19,188 nucleotides of DNA from Hamiltosporidium magnivora. Its lineage: Eukaryota > Microsporidia > Dubosqiidae. The notes below the pieces were generated by a model. It had not been told where the DNA came from. It was given only the letters and a program-made list of their open reading frames with translations, and did no database searches. Below are positions 8,724-18,423 of the stretch, piece by piece. How positions within the stretch are numbered: position 1 is the first letter of the stretch; every line of letters begins with the position of its first letter. The position numbers were made by a program, and so were the translations under genes. Location: assembly GCA_004325065.1 (NCBI GenBank), contig PITI01000147.1, positions 1 to 19,188 of the forward strand. The letters run 5' to 3'.

Positions 8724-10411
8724 TTTATTAATAAATAGGTCTTAAAGTTAGTTAAATATTCTTCATTTTATAACAATTTTTTTTCGAAAACCATGTATTT
8801 TTTCCTAATCTTTTTTCTATAAATTTTTGCTTTTATGCAATGATTGAAGATTAAGTTCTTAAAAAGTGCCATTTTCTTGTGGCGTAAGAGAAAATGGTTT
8901 CCTTTCAAAAAGCTAATATGGGCAAATAATGGGTATTTAATATCATGGCCCTGTAAATTTCCCATGTTCAACAGAACCATTGATATTTACTATATACTTT
9001 TTATATTTTTATCAATCTTTATTTTTTATATTATTCTATTATTTCGATATCCAGTTTTTCATTTATTTCACATATTTCCTTAATCTTTCGATTCTACATT
9101 CATTTTCGTTATTTCATATCTCTTCCTTTTGAATTTGCTTTTTTAAAAAAAGTTAAGATGTGCTAAATATGAATACAAATCAGACGAAATTTATTTTACC
9201 CTTTTCATTTCTTTCTTTAAAAGTTTTCTGCGTTTGTTGGTATTTGTGAATTGAAAAGATATTAAGAACTACTAGATACAGGCAAATAACATATAACACG
9301 GTATATAGATTTATTCAAAATTTTTAAACCAACCATTTCCTCTTCTTCTGCATTATGAGTTTCAAATATAAATAAATATGTAGTAACAAAATTCTAAAAA
9401 ATGTAAGTTATAAAAACTGAAAAAAGTAGAAGTTCTAACAAAATATTTAGAAATTGGACATAATATAGAATTATGTTGATCTCAAGAGATAAACAGATCA
9501 AAAACATAAATTTTGCTAAAATCAGAAGGTGATTTACACAATACAAAATATTTCGAGCTTTTAGATAACAAAGAGACAATACATTCAGTGAAAAATTCAC
9601 TAGGATTGGGTTTAGAAACTTATGTTTCTCGTAGAAATGTTATTCTATATGGATATGTTGTTTTAAAATGTTTTTTTGAACCGTTTTTAATTGATCTAAG
9701 TATCAAGTTATGCATTTTAAATAACGAAATATAAAAGCGCAAGATCAGTTTAAACTTTAGGTTAGATACAAAATATGCATTAAAAAAATTTTATTTGTCA
9801 TCATAAAATGGTAGATCACGCATCTTTTGGACGTTTTTTTGCATATGTAACGTATAATACCTACATTAATCAATAAGGCTTTATTTATGCTTTTCCTTGA
9901 GCAACAATGATTTAATAATTCCCCTTCTAGAAACTCAATAGCTGAAAAAAAGTAGATTAGTGTTGCCTTTTATCGAATAGACTCCGTGCATTTTACAAAA
10001 GAAAATAAGAGTGGAAATACACATGAGCTAAGTGATTGTCTCTAATATACTTGAAAATGCAATTGAACATGTAATCCTCAGAACCAACATAATAACTGAT
10101 AATATAAAGAAATTTGTGAGGAAATTTACAGTTGACTAACGAGTTCCAGGATTATAGAAGAATGTGTACAGACAGCAAAAATTCAAGCTGCATGTCGAAA
10201 GGTGTGTTCCTTTAAAATAAACTTTTCTGTAATAAAGCTTTGAAATAGACAAAAAAACCAAAATAGTGACTCATCAACCTTTTTACAATAATTTGGGACA
10301 GTTTTCTAGTACATAATGATGATTATCACGTGTTCTTATAAAATATTTGTTTACTTGAAAATACTTCATCTTTTTATAACAGTGGCAAGTGTTATATTTG
10401 TTTTCATGACA
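8724..10411. other. Long AT-rich region without an intact gene
   Basis: Several short open frames occur here (for example 8844-9083, 9513-9734 and 10316-10498). Most are low-complexity, have non-ATG openings or overlap open frames on the opposite strand, so I reject them. A 35-codon open stretch at 10032-10136 (VIVSNILENAIEHVILRTN and onward), bounded by stops, has a coding-like composition. It continues in other frames to about 10220, as a decayed gene would, but I do not recognise it. I see no RNA gene. Confidence 0.5.
8730..8735 (+). terminator. Candidate polyadenylation signal AATAAA of the CCCH/RRM gene
   Basis: AATAAA begins 7 nt after the TAG stop of the CCCH/RRM gene. It is plausible as a cleavage signal at a very short 3' untranslated region. 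Confidence 0.4.
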
Positions 10412-11075
10412 TTAGAATTTTCTAGGTTTGACATAAATAACTGCTGCCCCAACACTCCATTGGTATCGCCTACGATACTTAAATCCCAAAGACTCTAATC
10501 TAAAATGAGTGTAGACCCAAGTAATAGGCGAGGAAGTTGCTTGAAGTTCGTTAATATCAGTTGCATGGTGTGTGATCGAAGGCAAAAGCTTATCCTGGAC
10601 TCCCCAAAAACTATGCAGCATTCCCACTTACTCTACACTTTCTGAACGCAATGAACTTTTAGCCAATATATATTTCAAAGAATTACATGGGTCTACCTAG
10701 ACAGTGCAATGTCATACCAACAGGTATAACCTGCTACTTAGTATTAATTGTCTTTTCAAGGAGGTAATTTTATATATAAACCGGTCCTGTGTCTTCTAAC
10801 CTGTGTGAGAAGGGTTAGGTTTCCATGCTTTTACATGGCAATTACCTACAATTTCACCTGCGGTCTTCGATATAGTTGCATAAAAAACACGAAATAAATT
10901 TTTAGAAAATGTTTCGCCTCTTCGTAGACCTTCTTCTTCTCCTCATAACAATTACCATGGAACGATCGAAAATGTAATGTGGTTTAATTTCTACTAAAAA
11001 TCCAAACAATTATCTTCGCACCAATTTCACATACTTATTGCCAAGCATATCATTTTTATTGGTTATCCTCCCTCT
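10412..11075 (-). repeat. Long dispersed repeat B-C, copy 4 (reverse orientation)
   Basis: Read on the minus strand, this copy starts near 11075 with GAGGGAGGATAACC, then TGCTTGGCAATAAGTATGTG and ATGAGGAGAAGAAG. It then has GTAGGTAATTGCCATGTAAA and continues with GGTTATACCTGTTGGTATGA, CATTGCACTGTCTAGGT and CAGAAAGTGTAGAGTAAGTG. All of these occur in the same order on the plus strand at 18660-19150. The copies therefore match over at least 480 bases in inverted orientation, with substitutions and small gaps. The left end (10412) is where a 71-codon minus-strand frame stops, so the true repeat boundary is unknown. The frame runs from GTG (10627) to 10412 and reads VGMLHSFWGVQDKLLPS at its start. 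It is not preserved in copy 3, so I do not call it a gene. Confidence 0.85.
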
Positions 11076-13040
11076 CCTTGCTTATAAAATATAAAAAGTA
11101 TTTTATTCAAGCCCAATTTGGAAGAAAAGGAATATAGAACTTGAAGGCAGAATAATAACAAATATACTTCAATAAATAGTCTTTAGTTGCACGGGGTTTT
11201 ATGTTCTTTTATTTAAATCATAGAGCAAGTCTCTATCAACAGTACCTTTTATCTGGATGGCTTGACAGGGGTTACGAAATTCGGTTTTTAGCGTTTTCAG
11301 CTATTTTGAGGAACAACATGTTTGATGTAAAAAACTGTAAAGGCGATACATGAATACCTTTAAATATCTTATAAAACATATTTAACTCCGAATTTGTTTG
11401 TTTGCAGCTATAATATTGCATCTTTTTAGAGAGTAAATGTTCACATACAATGTATTTACATTTTGTTCTGCCAAAAATTTTAAAAGATTGTTTAGAAGAA
11501 TTTGAATTTGCTAAGTAAAAAATTTTTTTTATCTGACCCCATATTAAATTATGAAAAAAATATTACTTTTTTAAATTTTTGTGTGCCTTAGATGGAATAA
11601 ATTAAGGATAACCGGTGATTACTTGAATTATTATGATAGTAAGGGTCCTATGGAATTATTCAAAACAAAGGGGAATATGTAAAATATCATGAATAAACAA
11701 GGATGTAAAAATATATGAGAAATTAACCGAGCTTAATGAGCATAACAGGGGTAATGTTGGGTGTGTGAGGATCTTATTTAGAGGCAGTAATTAATTGGCT
11801 AAAAAAACGATCACACATAAATTTTCTCTAATACAAAGAGTATCAAATATAAGATTCAAACTCGACAAAATTCTATTGTTTGAAATATCATGGATATTAA
11901 ATAAAATACATCTTTATTCGAAATATCTTAATTAAATTCAAAATATTATTAATAATATCAATATTAAAATAATAAAATTATTATATCAAAACAAAATTAG
12001 GAATCATAAAATACAGAGAGATAAATTCTACAAAGAGAACATTTTTTATCTCTTTTTTTGTATTGTGCATAAAGATAAATCGAATCGCAAGTTCGTTAGG
12101 AAAAATCAAAAAGTTGCAATACATGGATAAACAGATTTTTATACTAAAAATCCTTTATTTTTCATCGATTGTCTAAAGATTTGTTGTACGATAGATTAAG
12201 TAACTTAGGTGGCCTTAAAACGAATAATCTTTATCAAAATAGGCTTAAAAGGAATCAAAGAGAGACCTGCCTGCAGAGATACTTATAACGAACATACTGG
12301 TACTCATTTAGAAATATTCGTGCTTAAAAGTGTTTAAGAATGATAAAATAAAGCCGAGAATAACAATCACATGCTTAATTTAAAAAAGAGAAGAAAAAAT
12401 CACTTGCAATAAGTTCGAAAACATTCTTAAGCATAATTAGATTGGATAATTTCTTTTGTAAGATTGATGAGCAAACAATATTTTAATGAATTATAAAGGG
12501 TTATATCTTGACTAGTCTATTGATGCCAGCTACAGATTAGGTGCTTGCGGGGTAAATGAAGAAATCTGTGCATCCTTGACCAGATTCCAAAAGGAATTTT
12601 TATCTATCCAGAACGAACACAAAATAAGTTAATATAATGTTATGTCGCGGTGTGAACAAAAGCCTTTGGTCGCTTATTTTTTCGAAAAAAAGCAAAGAAA
12701 TTTAACAGAAAGTTAGAACCCAAAGATGAAAATTAATAATCAATCTATTTTGTACTGAAAAAAGGCACTTTTAATGTTGATATGTGCTTTTCAGAGACCC
12801 CAAAAAAAAGTATATCATCAAAAGGTCAATTTGAAAAGTTTTATAACTTAATAGAAAGCCGAATATTAGAAATTATGTTAGAAATAATAACTTTTCATTA
12901 TAAGTTATTCTTTAAGATATCCTGAAGATAGAAACACAAATTACTTGACGAGGCGATTTTTTATGAACAAATACTATAATTTATTATGAGCTGCAAAAAT
13001 CGATTGTTATTTAGAGGCTAGGTGCCTAAAAAATCTGCTA
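11076..13040. other. Gene-free region, probably decayed mobile sequence
   Basis: No intact gene is present. Slightly GC-richer islands at about 11220-11290, 11720-11790 and 12240-12300 stand out from the AT-rich surroundings. A 38-codon open stretch at 12516-12629 (read as YRLGACGVNEEICASLTRFQ in its middle) has coding-like composition but is bounded by stops and unrecognised. This stretch lies upstream of the second retrotransposon relic and may include its eroded 5' part. I could not find clear reverse-transcriptase motifs in it. Confidence 0.45.
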
Positions 13041-13448
13041 GAACCATGCTAGACACCAAAATGAAAGGTTTTCGATTCCAATGTACTTCTTATAAATAAA
13101 TATAAGTTCAAGCCTTCAGAACAAATTTGGAGTCATTCTGTAAGAAATTCTTGCTTTGAGAATCTAAAAATAAGCATAACATTCAAGTACTAAGTGTGTT
13201 TCAAATTCGAATAATTTTATCCTATATATTCTCTTTTTAGAAATTGAATGAGTTAACGCACAGTGAAGTAGGAATCACTTTCCATTTTTTATTCTGATTT
13301 TTGAGTTGGAAACCCTAAAGAATTAAGACAAATTGACAAATTACTTGGTATTATTTTATTTGCAGTATATAGATGATATTTTATTGGATTACATGTGAAA
13401 GGTTTTCAAAATAACAAAGGTATCTTAAAAGGCTTTAAATGCCTGTTA
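13041..13448 (+). pseudogene. Second, more decayed non-LTR retrotransposon C-terminus
   Basis: This segment aligns at both DNA and protein level with 1570-2005 of the first relic. NKYKFKPSEQIWSHSVRNS (13095-13151) corresponds to the PSKQIKSHSVQEI region at 1648-1686. Upstream CCATGCTAGACACCAAAATG matches the HDYNR-coding region. Downstream TAGGAATCACTT matches its counterpart at about 1810. Then TACTTGGTATTATTTT matches the LANKLGLI region, and GGTATCTTAAAAGGCTTTAA matches the KYLKRL tail. It has many stops and indels and is certainly non-functional. Both ends are approximate. A C-terminal-only remnant fits the 5' truncation typical of non-LTR elements, or deletion after insertion. Confidence 0.75.
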
Positions 13449-14107
13449 AAATAAGAATAATAACCACAGTACAAAAAGGGCATTTTTTTATTTCTTTTGG
13501 GCGACAAAGATAATTGTAAAAGATAATGCGGATAAAAGAAGAAAAATAGCACCCAAAATTTTTAAAAAGACACAAATACCAATGAGCAAACCATATTTCT
13601 ATTCATATTTACTTCAAACTGGTAGAATATTTTTATCAACTAATAAAGCAAAATTATCAAATCTTTAGTTTCTGCTGATAACAAAGAAAATTATATTCGT
13701 TGTCAAACTATATTAGAAGAGTCAAGAATATAAAAAACAACGATATAATAGCTGTGACGGGTATCGTAAGGCATAAAAGAGCAATATCTTAAAATATTTG
13801 ATAAATTTCGTCTGTTTTAGACAAAAACTGTTTAATTAATTTAATATATTTAGATAAAGGAAAAAAAAAATATAAATGTCACAATTCTTAATACAAATTA
13901 TGCCCTTTTTAATATTTTGACAGATTTTGTTGTTCAAAAGGTCTAATTAAAAAAATAAAGTCTAAGCTCAAATATTATCTTAAATCGAATACCCCTGTAT
14001 ATAAATGAAATATAAGTAATTTATGTAAAATTTTGAGATTATAATAGAACTTAAAATTTTGCAATTTTTTCTTAGAAATGTTATATATGAATATTTTTTT
14101 GGTCAAA
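13449..14107. other. AT-rich spacer between retrotransposon relic 2 and repeat B copy 2
   Basis: A roughly 60-codon open stretch ends at about 13668 and contains KIFKKTQIPMSKPYFYSYL (from about 13557). It weakly resembles the KYLKRLQIPMNVEAYIQ tail of the first relic, so a third fragment of the same element is possible. I do not call it a gene. Otherwise I see only AT-rich sequence. No clear copy of repeat block A is visible, although sequence just left of 14171 resembles the A-B junction. Confidence 0.45.
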
Positions 14108-14170
14108 AATTTGTTTTTTTAAATAAAATCATGAATTATCTATTTAAATATAGTAGTCTGTTGAACTTGA

Positions 14171-14427
14171 TTGAGGGAGGATAACCACATTAAAAACTAT
14201 CTGCTCACCAGTAGGTATGTAGAATTGTTTGAAAAACATTTAGGCATGTAGAATTGTTTGAAAACCAATTTTGGAATTTTGATGGGATATAAATCACACT
14301 GGATTCATAGGCCAATCCCTTTTAGTCTTAAATCACACAGATTAAAAGAAACAAATGGAAATTTTTATTTGATCATCTTTAACACCGAGAGGTAAAAGAG
14401 GAATGTAATAAGTAAGTATTTAAGCAT
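14171..14427 (+). repeat. Dispersed repeat B, copy 2
   Basis: The copy begins TTGAGGGAGGATAACCACAT and continues AAAAACTATCTGCTCACCAG, TAGGTATGT. It ends AAGTAAGTATTTAAGC like copy 1. The 60 or so bases to its left (14108-14170) also resemble the junction sequence before copy 3. It contains an internal 19-bp direct duplication, ATGTAGAATTGTTTGAAAA, at 14217-14235 and 14246-14264, which the other copies lack. Confidence 0.8.
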
Positions 14428-15780
14428 GTTGAACTGATTATTCGACCAAAATATAGATTTATGCTCATTGTTATAAACTCCAGATGCATTTAGACTCGAT
14501 CGAGTATCGAAGAATATGCCAGTAATTTTTCTGGTTTGGTAGATTTAACAGGGATATCTATTTCTGATTAAAACCATTTTCACAACAAAGTAGTTATCAT
14601 GCTTCCTTAAAATAATTAGAAATATAAATATTGTATAATATTACATGTCAAGCATACAAGAAATACCTTAATACCTAATTTTACCTAACTTCATACCCTG
14701 ATATTTTATTGATCTTTTTGGTAACAATCAAGGCCCAGGGTGTATGTGAAAATAGAATATATTCGGGTGAACTTAAGAACTAAATTAAGAATAGAGTGTT
14801 TGGCTTCGATATTTCGAAGTTTTTCGCAAACAAAATTAGAATATCAACCAGAAAAGACGAAAGAGATAATAGATATATTTGAACATCTGATAGTGTAAGT
14901 AAAGTTTCAATAAAGAATATTACAAAGGCAACAGATTGTTCAATATGAATATGGATCTTAATGATAAAAAAAGCAAGTTAAACTTCATGAATCATTCGTT
15001 TTATTAAAATTTAATCTAATTTGAAAAAATATAAACCAGTTATCAAACCTGTAAAATCATTTTGTGTTGAAATAATTCCTTATTTGAAAATTTGAACGGA
15101 TATAAATATAACAGTTTAATCTAGGAAGCATCAACATAAATAAGAATTAAGAAATACATCATGTCTATAATTCACAATAGGATACTTAAATTCATTTATT
15201 TCCAACAAAAAAAGATTAATTTTTACTAAACGGTAAATATTATATATAATACTCTTCTGATTAATCCTTACCATTACAAAAACCTATCATAATATTCATT
15301 TTCTTTATAATACCGACTAATATATGAAATGAAAAAAAACTCGAAGTTTTAAAAATGTGTTTTAAGGATAAATATCTATTAAATTAGAACTTATCAATCA
15401 AAAAGAGCGACTAATATATGAAATGTGTATTAAATTAAGTAGTATTTTACGAAAAAAATAATAAAACATAAATATATTTGTATAATTTAGAAATTGTTCT
15501 ATTGAATATGTGTTAAGATATGTTGATTTTTGAAAGTACATTGAGGTATAAAACAGTTATTTATTATGTTTAACTGTGTATGTTTATAGTCGTAAAAAAT
15601 TTAAATTAAATAGAAAAATTCTGAAATAGTTCATCAGAATTTAATAATAATTGTAAAAATGGAAAATTTTGATTAGAAGCAAATAATATAGTCATTGTTA
15701 TAATATTTGTATCAAGAATTTTGCAAGGATAAAAATACTGTATTAGACTATTTAGTCTGTTTTAATATTTATTTGGTAAG
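14428..15780. other. AT-rich gene-free region
   Basis: I see no coding-like frame and no match to blocks A, B or C. An 18-bp direct repeat, CGACTAATATATGAAATG, occurs at 15314-15331 and 15408-15425. Nothing else is recognised. Confidence 0.6.
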
Positions 15781-16020
15781 TTATTGAGTTTCCCCACCAT
15801 GCCGAGGCAGAATTGGGTTGGAGTATTCTCTGATTGTCGTAAGAATTGCCTAAAAGGGACTGTCTCTCCAGGTTGAGGTTGTGCGAAGGGCTAACAACCT
15901 ACCCTTTAAAACTACCTTGTTACGAAACCCGACAAAGTAAACAAACCGACTGTAAAAAGACTGATGGGCGGTATTACTGAAAGGCTAATGCTTGTGTAGG
16001 CCTGTGGTGTCAAGGATAAA
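15781..16020 (+). mobile_element. GC-richer island, possible retroposon leader fragment
   Basis: By hand count 107 of 240 bases (45%) are G or C, against roughly a quarter in neighbouring spacers. The segment has no open frame. The sequence around 15888-15931 (GGGCTAACAACCTACCC, then TTGTTACGAAACCC) reminds me, from memory, of conserved leaders found upstream of endonuclease-RT frames in arthropod non-LTR elements. No such frame follows here. Edges are set by base composition only, and the strand assumes the remembered motif orientation. It could instead be another repeat family or an unrecognised RNA gene. Confidence 0.3.
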
Positions 16021-16925
16021 AAAAGAATTATTAAGCATCGTAAACAGGCTTCAAAAATATTTTATTAACAACTGGGTTGAAATAATTACTCAAAATGCTG
16101 CCTTTGAATTTTAAGAAAAAAAAATTTGCTGTTTTTTTTATTTAGAAAAATTATATAAAATTTTGAAGAGAATGAATGGAAAAACCTTCATAAAAAGTAT
16201 AAAAATCAGAATAAACTCTAAATTTTATGATAATAAAATAATTTTTAGGAAAATATTTTAAAATAAGAATTATTCAAATCTTCTTCTGATATATATGACT
16301 GAAATAATTTTTATTATGGCTTTTTCGCGTATTAATTGAGCATACTTGTAGTGAGTTTTCACATTTTTCATATTTATCGCTTAAATTCCAATGCTTACGA
16401 GTATCAGGAATTCAATTTTCAACTAAGATTTTAAATCTGATTTCTCTTAATATTCCTTAATGTTCGTTATTATTCAGAAACATTTTTAAATCAATAGATT
16501 TGAGAATTAAATATGATGCTAGCAAAAATATTGGGCATAATGATTGGGTTTCACAATAGTATACCACTATATTGGTAAATAGTGTGCTTTAGAAATTTAT
16601 TTAATTCTACGATGAATCATCTGTTGATGATCGAAAACTCAAGCCTGGCTATCAATTCAAAATAAAATGTTTAAATCAGCGAATAATCATGAAATGACGT
16701 TAATACCGATAAAAATAAACTGATATAACAAAATAAAGTAGTAAAGAACGATATTTGAGTTTCGAAAACTATGATTTTTTATTCTCTTTTTTAAAGAAAT
16801 TCACAATTTAGAAATTAAAATTTGCATTTAATTTACTTTGTGTTAGGCCCGAAACAATTTCAATCAAAAAATTTCCAATTTATTTTTTAAAAATAAATAT
16901 TTGTTGAATCTTAAAACATATTTGT
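16021..16925. other. AT-rich region upstream of the SET1-like gene
   Basis: Very AT-rich, with poly-T and poly-A runs and no coding-like frame. It contains no recognisable repeat block. The right end must hold the transcription start region of the SET1-like gene, but only the C triplets at the start codon are recognisable. Confidence 0.6.
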
Positions 16926-16940
16926 TACCCTAACCCTACC
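16926..16940 (+). promoter_or_regulatory. Doubled C-triplet start signal upstream of the SET1-like gene
   Basis: Two C triplets, at 16928-16930 and 16934-16936, in TACCCTAACCCTACC precede the ATG at 16947. The nearer triplet ends 10 nt before it. The doubling also mimics a telomere-like CCCTAA unit, but with only two imperfect units in a gene-start position the promoter reading is the better one. Confidence 0.65.
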
Positions 16941-16946
16941 AAGAAT

Positions 16947-18257
16947 ATGCCAAGAAAAAACGAAAATCATTTTTTGGCCATTTTTTTATTTAATCCTACA
17001 AAATACACCACATTCCCCTTTAAGAGAATCTTTAAATTATATTATTTCCATAAAAAGAATGTTAAAAACAATAATATTATTCACAAAACACAAAATATTT
17101 CGAGTTCAGTTTTACAAAGAAATTCAAATGCATTTTTTATTAAATTTAGTAAGAAAATGAGAAATCGGTTGTTAAATTTGGTAAAACTGAAAATGAATTT
17201 CATAAAAAAATATTTAAGAACCAAAACTATAATATTTACTCATCTAAATCATCAAAATACCAGTCGCCCTTCATATTATAAAACCCACGTTTTAGGTGCC
17301 GATTTATTAAAATTTTTATTATTCGAAGTAAAAAAATCATATAATTTGAATTGTGATTATAAACTAGAAATTTATAATAAAAACACAAAGATTACTAGCC
17401 TTAGAACACTCTTTAACTTAAATATTTATTTGAATACAAGCATTTTGAATTACATGAAAAATATCAGAGACTATAAAAATTTAGAAAAATATAAACTCGA
17501 ATTTTTTGAAGACAAAGTAATTTTCAGATTTAAAAATAATCCTATTTTTTTCAAAATATTTGATGGTTGGTTTATTTACAAAGATTTTCTTATTTTTAAA
17601 AATATTTTTACAAAAAAGGAGTTCAATAAAATTGTAAATAAAAACAAAATAAAAATAATCAAGCGTTTTAAGATGGATAGTAAGAAATATTATAATTCTG
17701 AAGAAGACAAAGCCATTATACATAATTATAACACAAATAATATATTGGAAATGACTAAAAATTCAATAAATGCAACAACCGAACAAATAAAAATTCCATT
17801 GTTTTTAAAATACATCGATATGAAATCATTTGTTCATTTATATTTAAAAAATTCTAGCATTCATGGTAGAGGTTTGTTTGCAAATCAAGATATTCCACCA
17901 AATACTAGAATAATAGAATATATCGGAGAATTAATAGGAGAAAGAATGGCAGACAAAAGGGAAAAAACATATATAGAAAATGGAATCACATCAATATATC
18001 TTTTTAGAATAGAAAAGGACATAATTATAGATGCTACAATGAAAGGTAGTTTGTGCAGATTCATAAATCATTCGTGTTTACCAAATTCATTTACTAAAAA
18101 AGTATATGAAAATGGAATTTCAAAAATAATTATTCATTCGCAAATAGAAATTTTCAAAAATGAAGAAATAACTTTAAATTATAATTTTAGTTCTGATAAA
18201 AGTAAAACAAAAACTTCATGTAATTGTAAATCTATAAATTGTAGAAAATATCTTTAA
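16947..18257 (+). CDS. SET1-type histone H3K4 methyltransferase (SET plus post-SET)
   Basis: The C-terminal third of this 436-residue protein is a SET domain (about 297-415) followed by a post-SET cysteine cluster, C425, C427 and C432. Diagnostic stretches are SSIHGRGLFA (303-312), EYIGELIGERMADKREKTY (324-342), the SET1-type YLFRIEKDIIIDATMKG (351-367), RFINHSCLPN (371-380) and EEITLNYNF (406-414). Family role: the catalytic subunit of COMPASS, which methylates histone H3 lysine 4 in the nucleus using S-adenosylmethionine. The Phe/Tyr-switch position before the Asn-Tyr pair is Leu (residue 410), which is unusual. The first 280 residues are Lys/Asn/Phe/Ile-rich and unrecognised. The RRM of yeast Set1 is not visible, and the protein is far shorter than the roughly 1080 residues of yeast Set1. 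The ATG fits the C-triplet signal. The SET domain assignment is certain and the SET1 subclass likely. Confidence 0.88.
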   Translation: MPRKNENHFLAIFLFNPTKYTTFPFKRIFKLYYFHKKNVKNNNIIHKTQNISSSVLQRNSNAFFIKFSKKMRNRLLNLVKLKMNFIKKYLRTKTIIFTHLNHQNTSRPSYYKTHVLGADLLKFLLFEVKKSYNLNCDYKLEIYNKNTKITSLRTLFNLNIYLNTSILNYMKNIRDYKNLEKYKLEFFEDKVIFRFKNNPIFFKIFDGWFIYKDFLIFKNIFTKKEFNKIVNKNKIKIIKRFKMDSKKYYNSEEDKAIIHNYNTNNILEMTKNSINATTEQIKIPLFLKYIDMKSFVHLYLKNSSIHGRGLFANQDIPPNTRIIEYIGELIGERMADKREKTYIENGITSIYLFRIEKDIIIDATMKGSLCRFINHSCLPNSFTKKVYENGISKIIIHSQIEIFKNEEITLNYNFSSDKSKTKTSCNCKSINCRKYL

Positions 18258-18423
18258 TTCAGAACTAATTTTAATTAATTTCTATTCTACCAAATAAAAA
18301 AGTTTATTGTCAATTCTAAATATAAAATTATGATTTTTTTAAATATTTTCTTTTTGTAATTTTATATTTAGATTCTATTTTTAAATGCTTTAACCATCAA
18401 CACTCTGTTTAAAACAAGTAGAC
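18258..18423. other. 3' flank of the SET1-like gene
   Basis: Short AT-rich spacer before repeat block A copy 2. It holds the candidate polyadenylation signal at 18293 and nothing else recognised. Confidence 0.6.
18293..18298 (+). terminator. Candidate polyadenylation signal AATAAA of the SET1-like gene
   Basis: AATAAA lies 35 nt after the TAA stop of the SET1-like gene. Confidence 0.4.

Noticed and set aside
8768..9083. Overlapping frames on both strands (8768-8980 minus, 8844-9083 plus)
   Set aside because: They overlap on opposite strands in AT-rich sequence, with no family signature and no start signal.
9394..9734. Overlapping frames 9394-9600 (-) and 9513-9734 (+)
   Set aside because: The plus-strand frame opens on TTG and has no recognised domain. 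The two exclude one another and neither has a C-triplet.
10412..10627. 71-codon minus-strand frame with a fairly rich composition
   Set aside because: It opens on GTG inside repeat copy 4. The corresponding part of copy 3 (from about 19112) diverges in protein while the flanking DNA is conserved, so it is not an obvious gene.
15314..15425. 18-bp direct repeat CGACTAATATATGAAATG (two copies)
   Set aside because: Only two short AT-rich copies 94 bases apart, with no flanking structure suggesting an element or an array.
16926..16940. Telomere-like CCCTAACCCTA
   Set aside because: Only two imperfect units are present, and they sit exactly where the start signal of the SET1-like gene is expected.
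17481..17723. 80-codon frame on the minus strand within the SET1-like gene
   Set aside because: It is an antisense shadow rich in Phe, Ile and Tyr caused by the A-rich sense strand.
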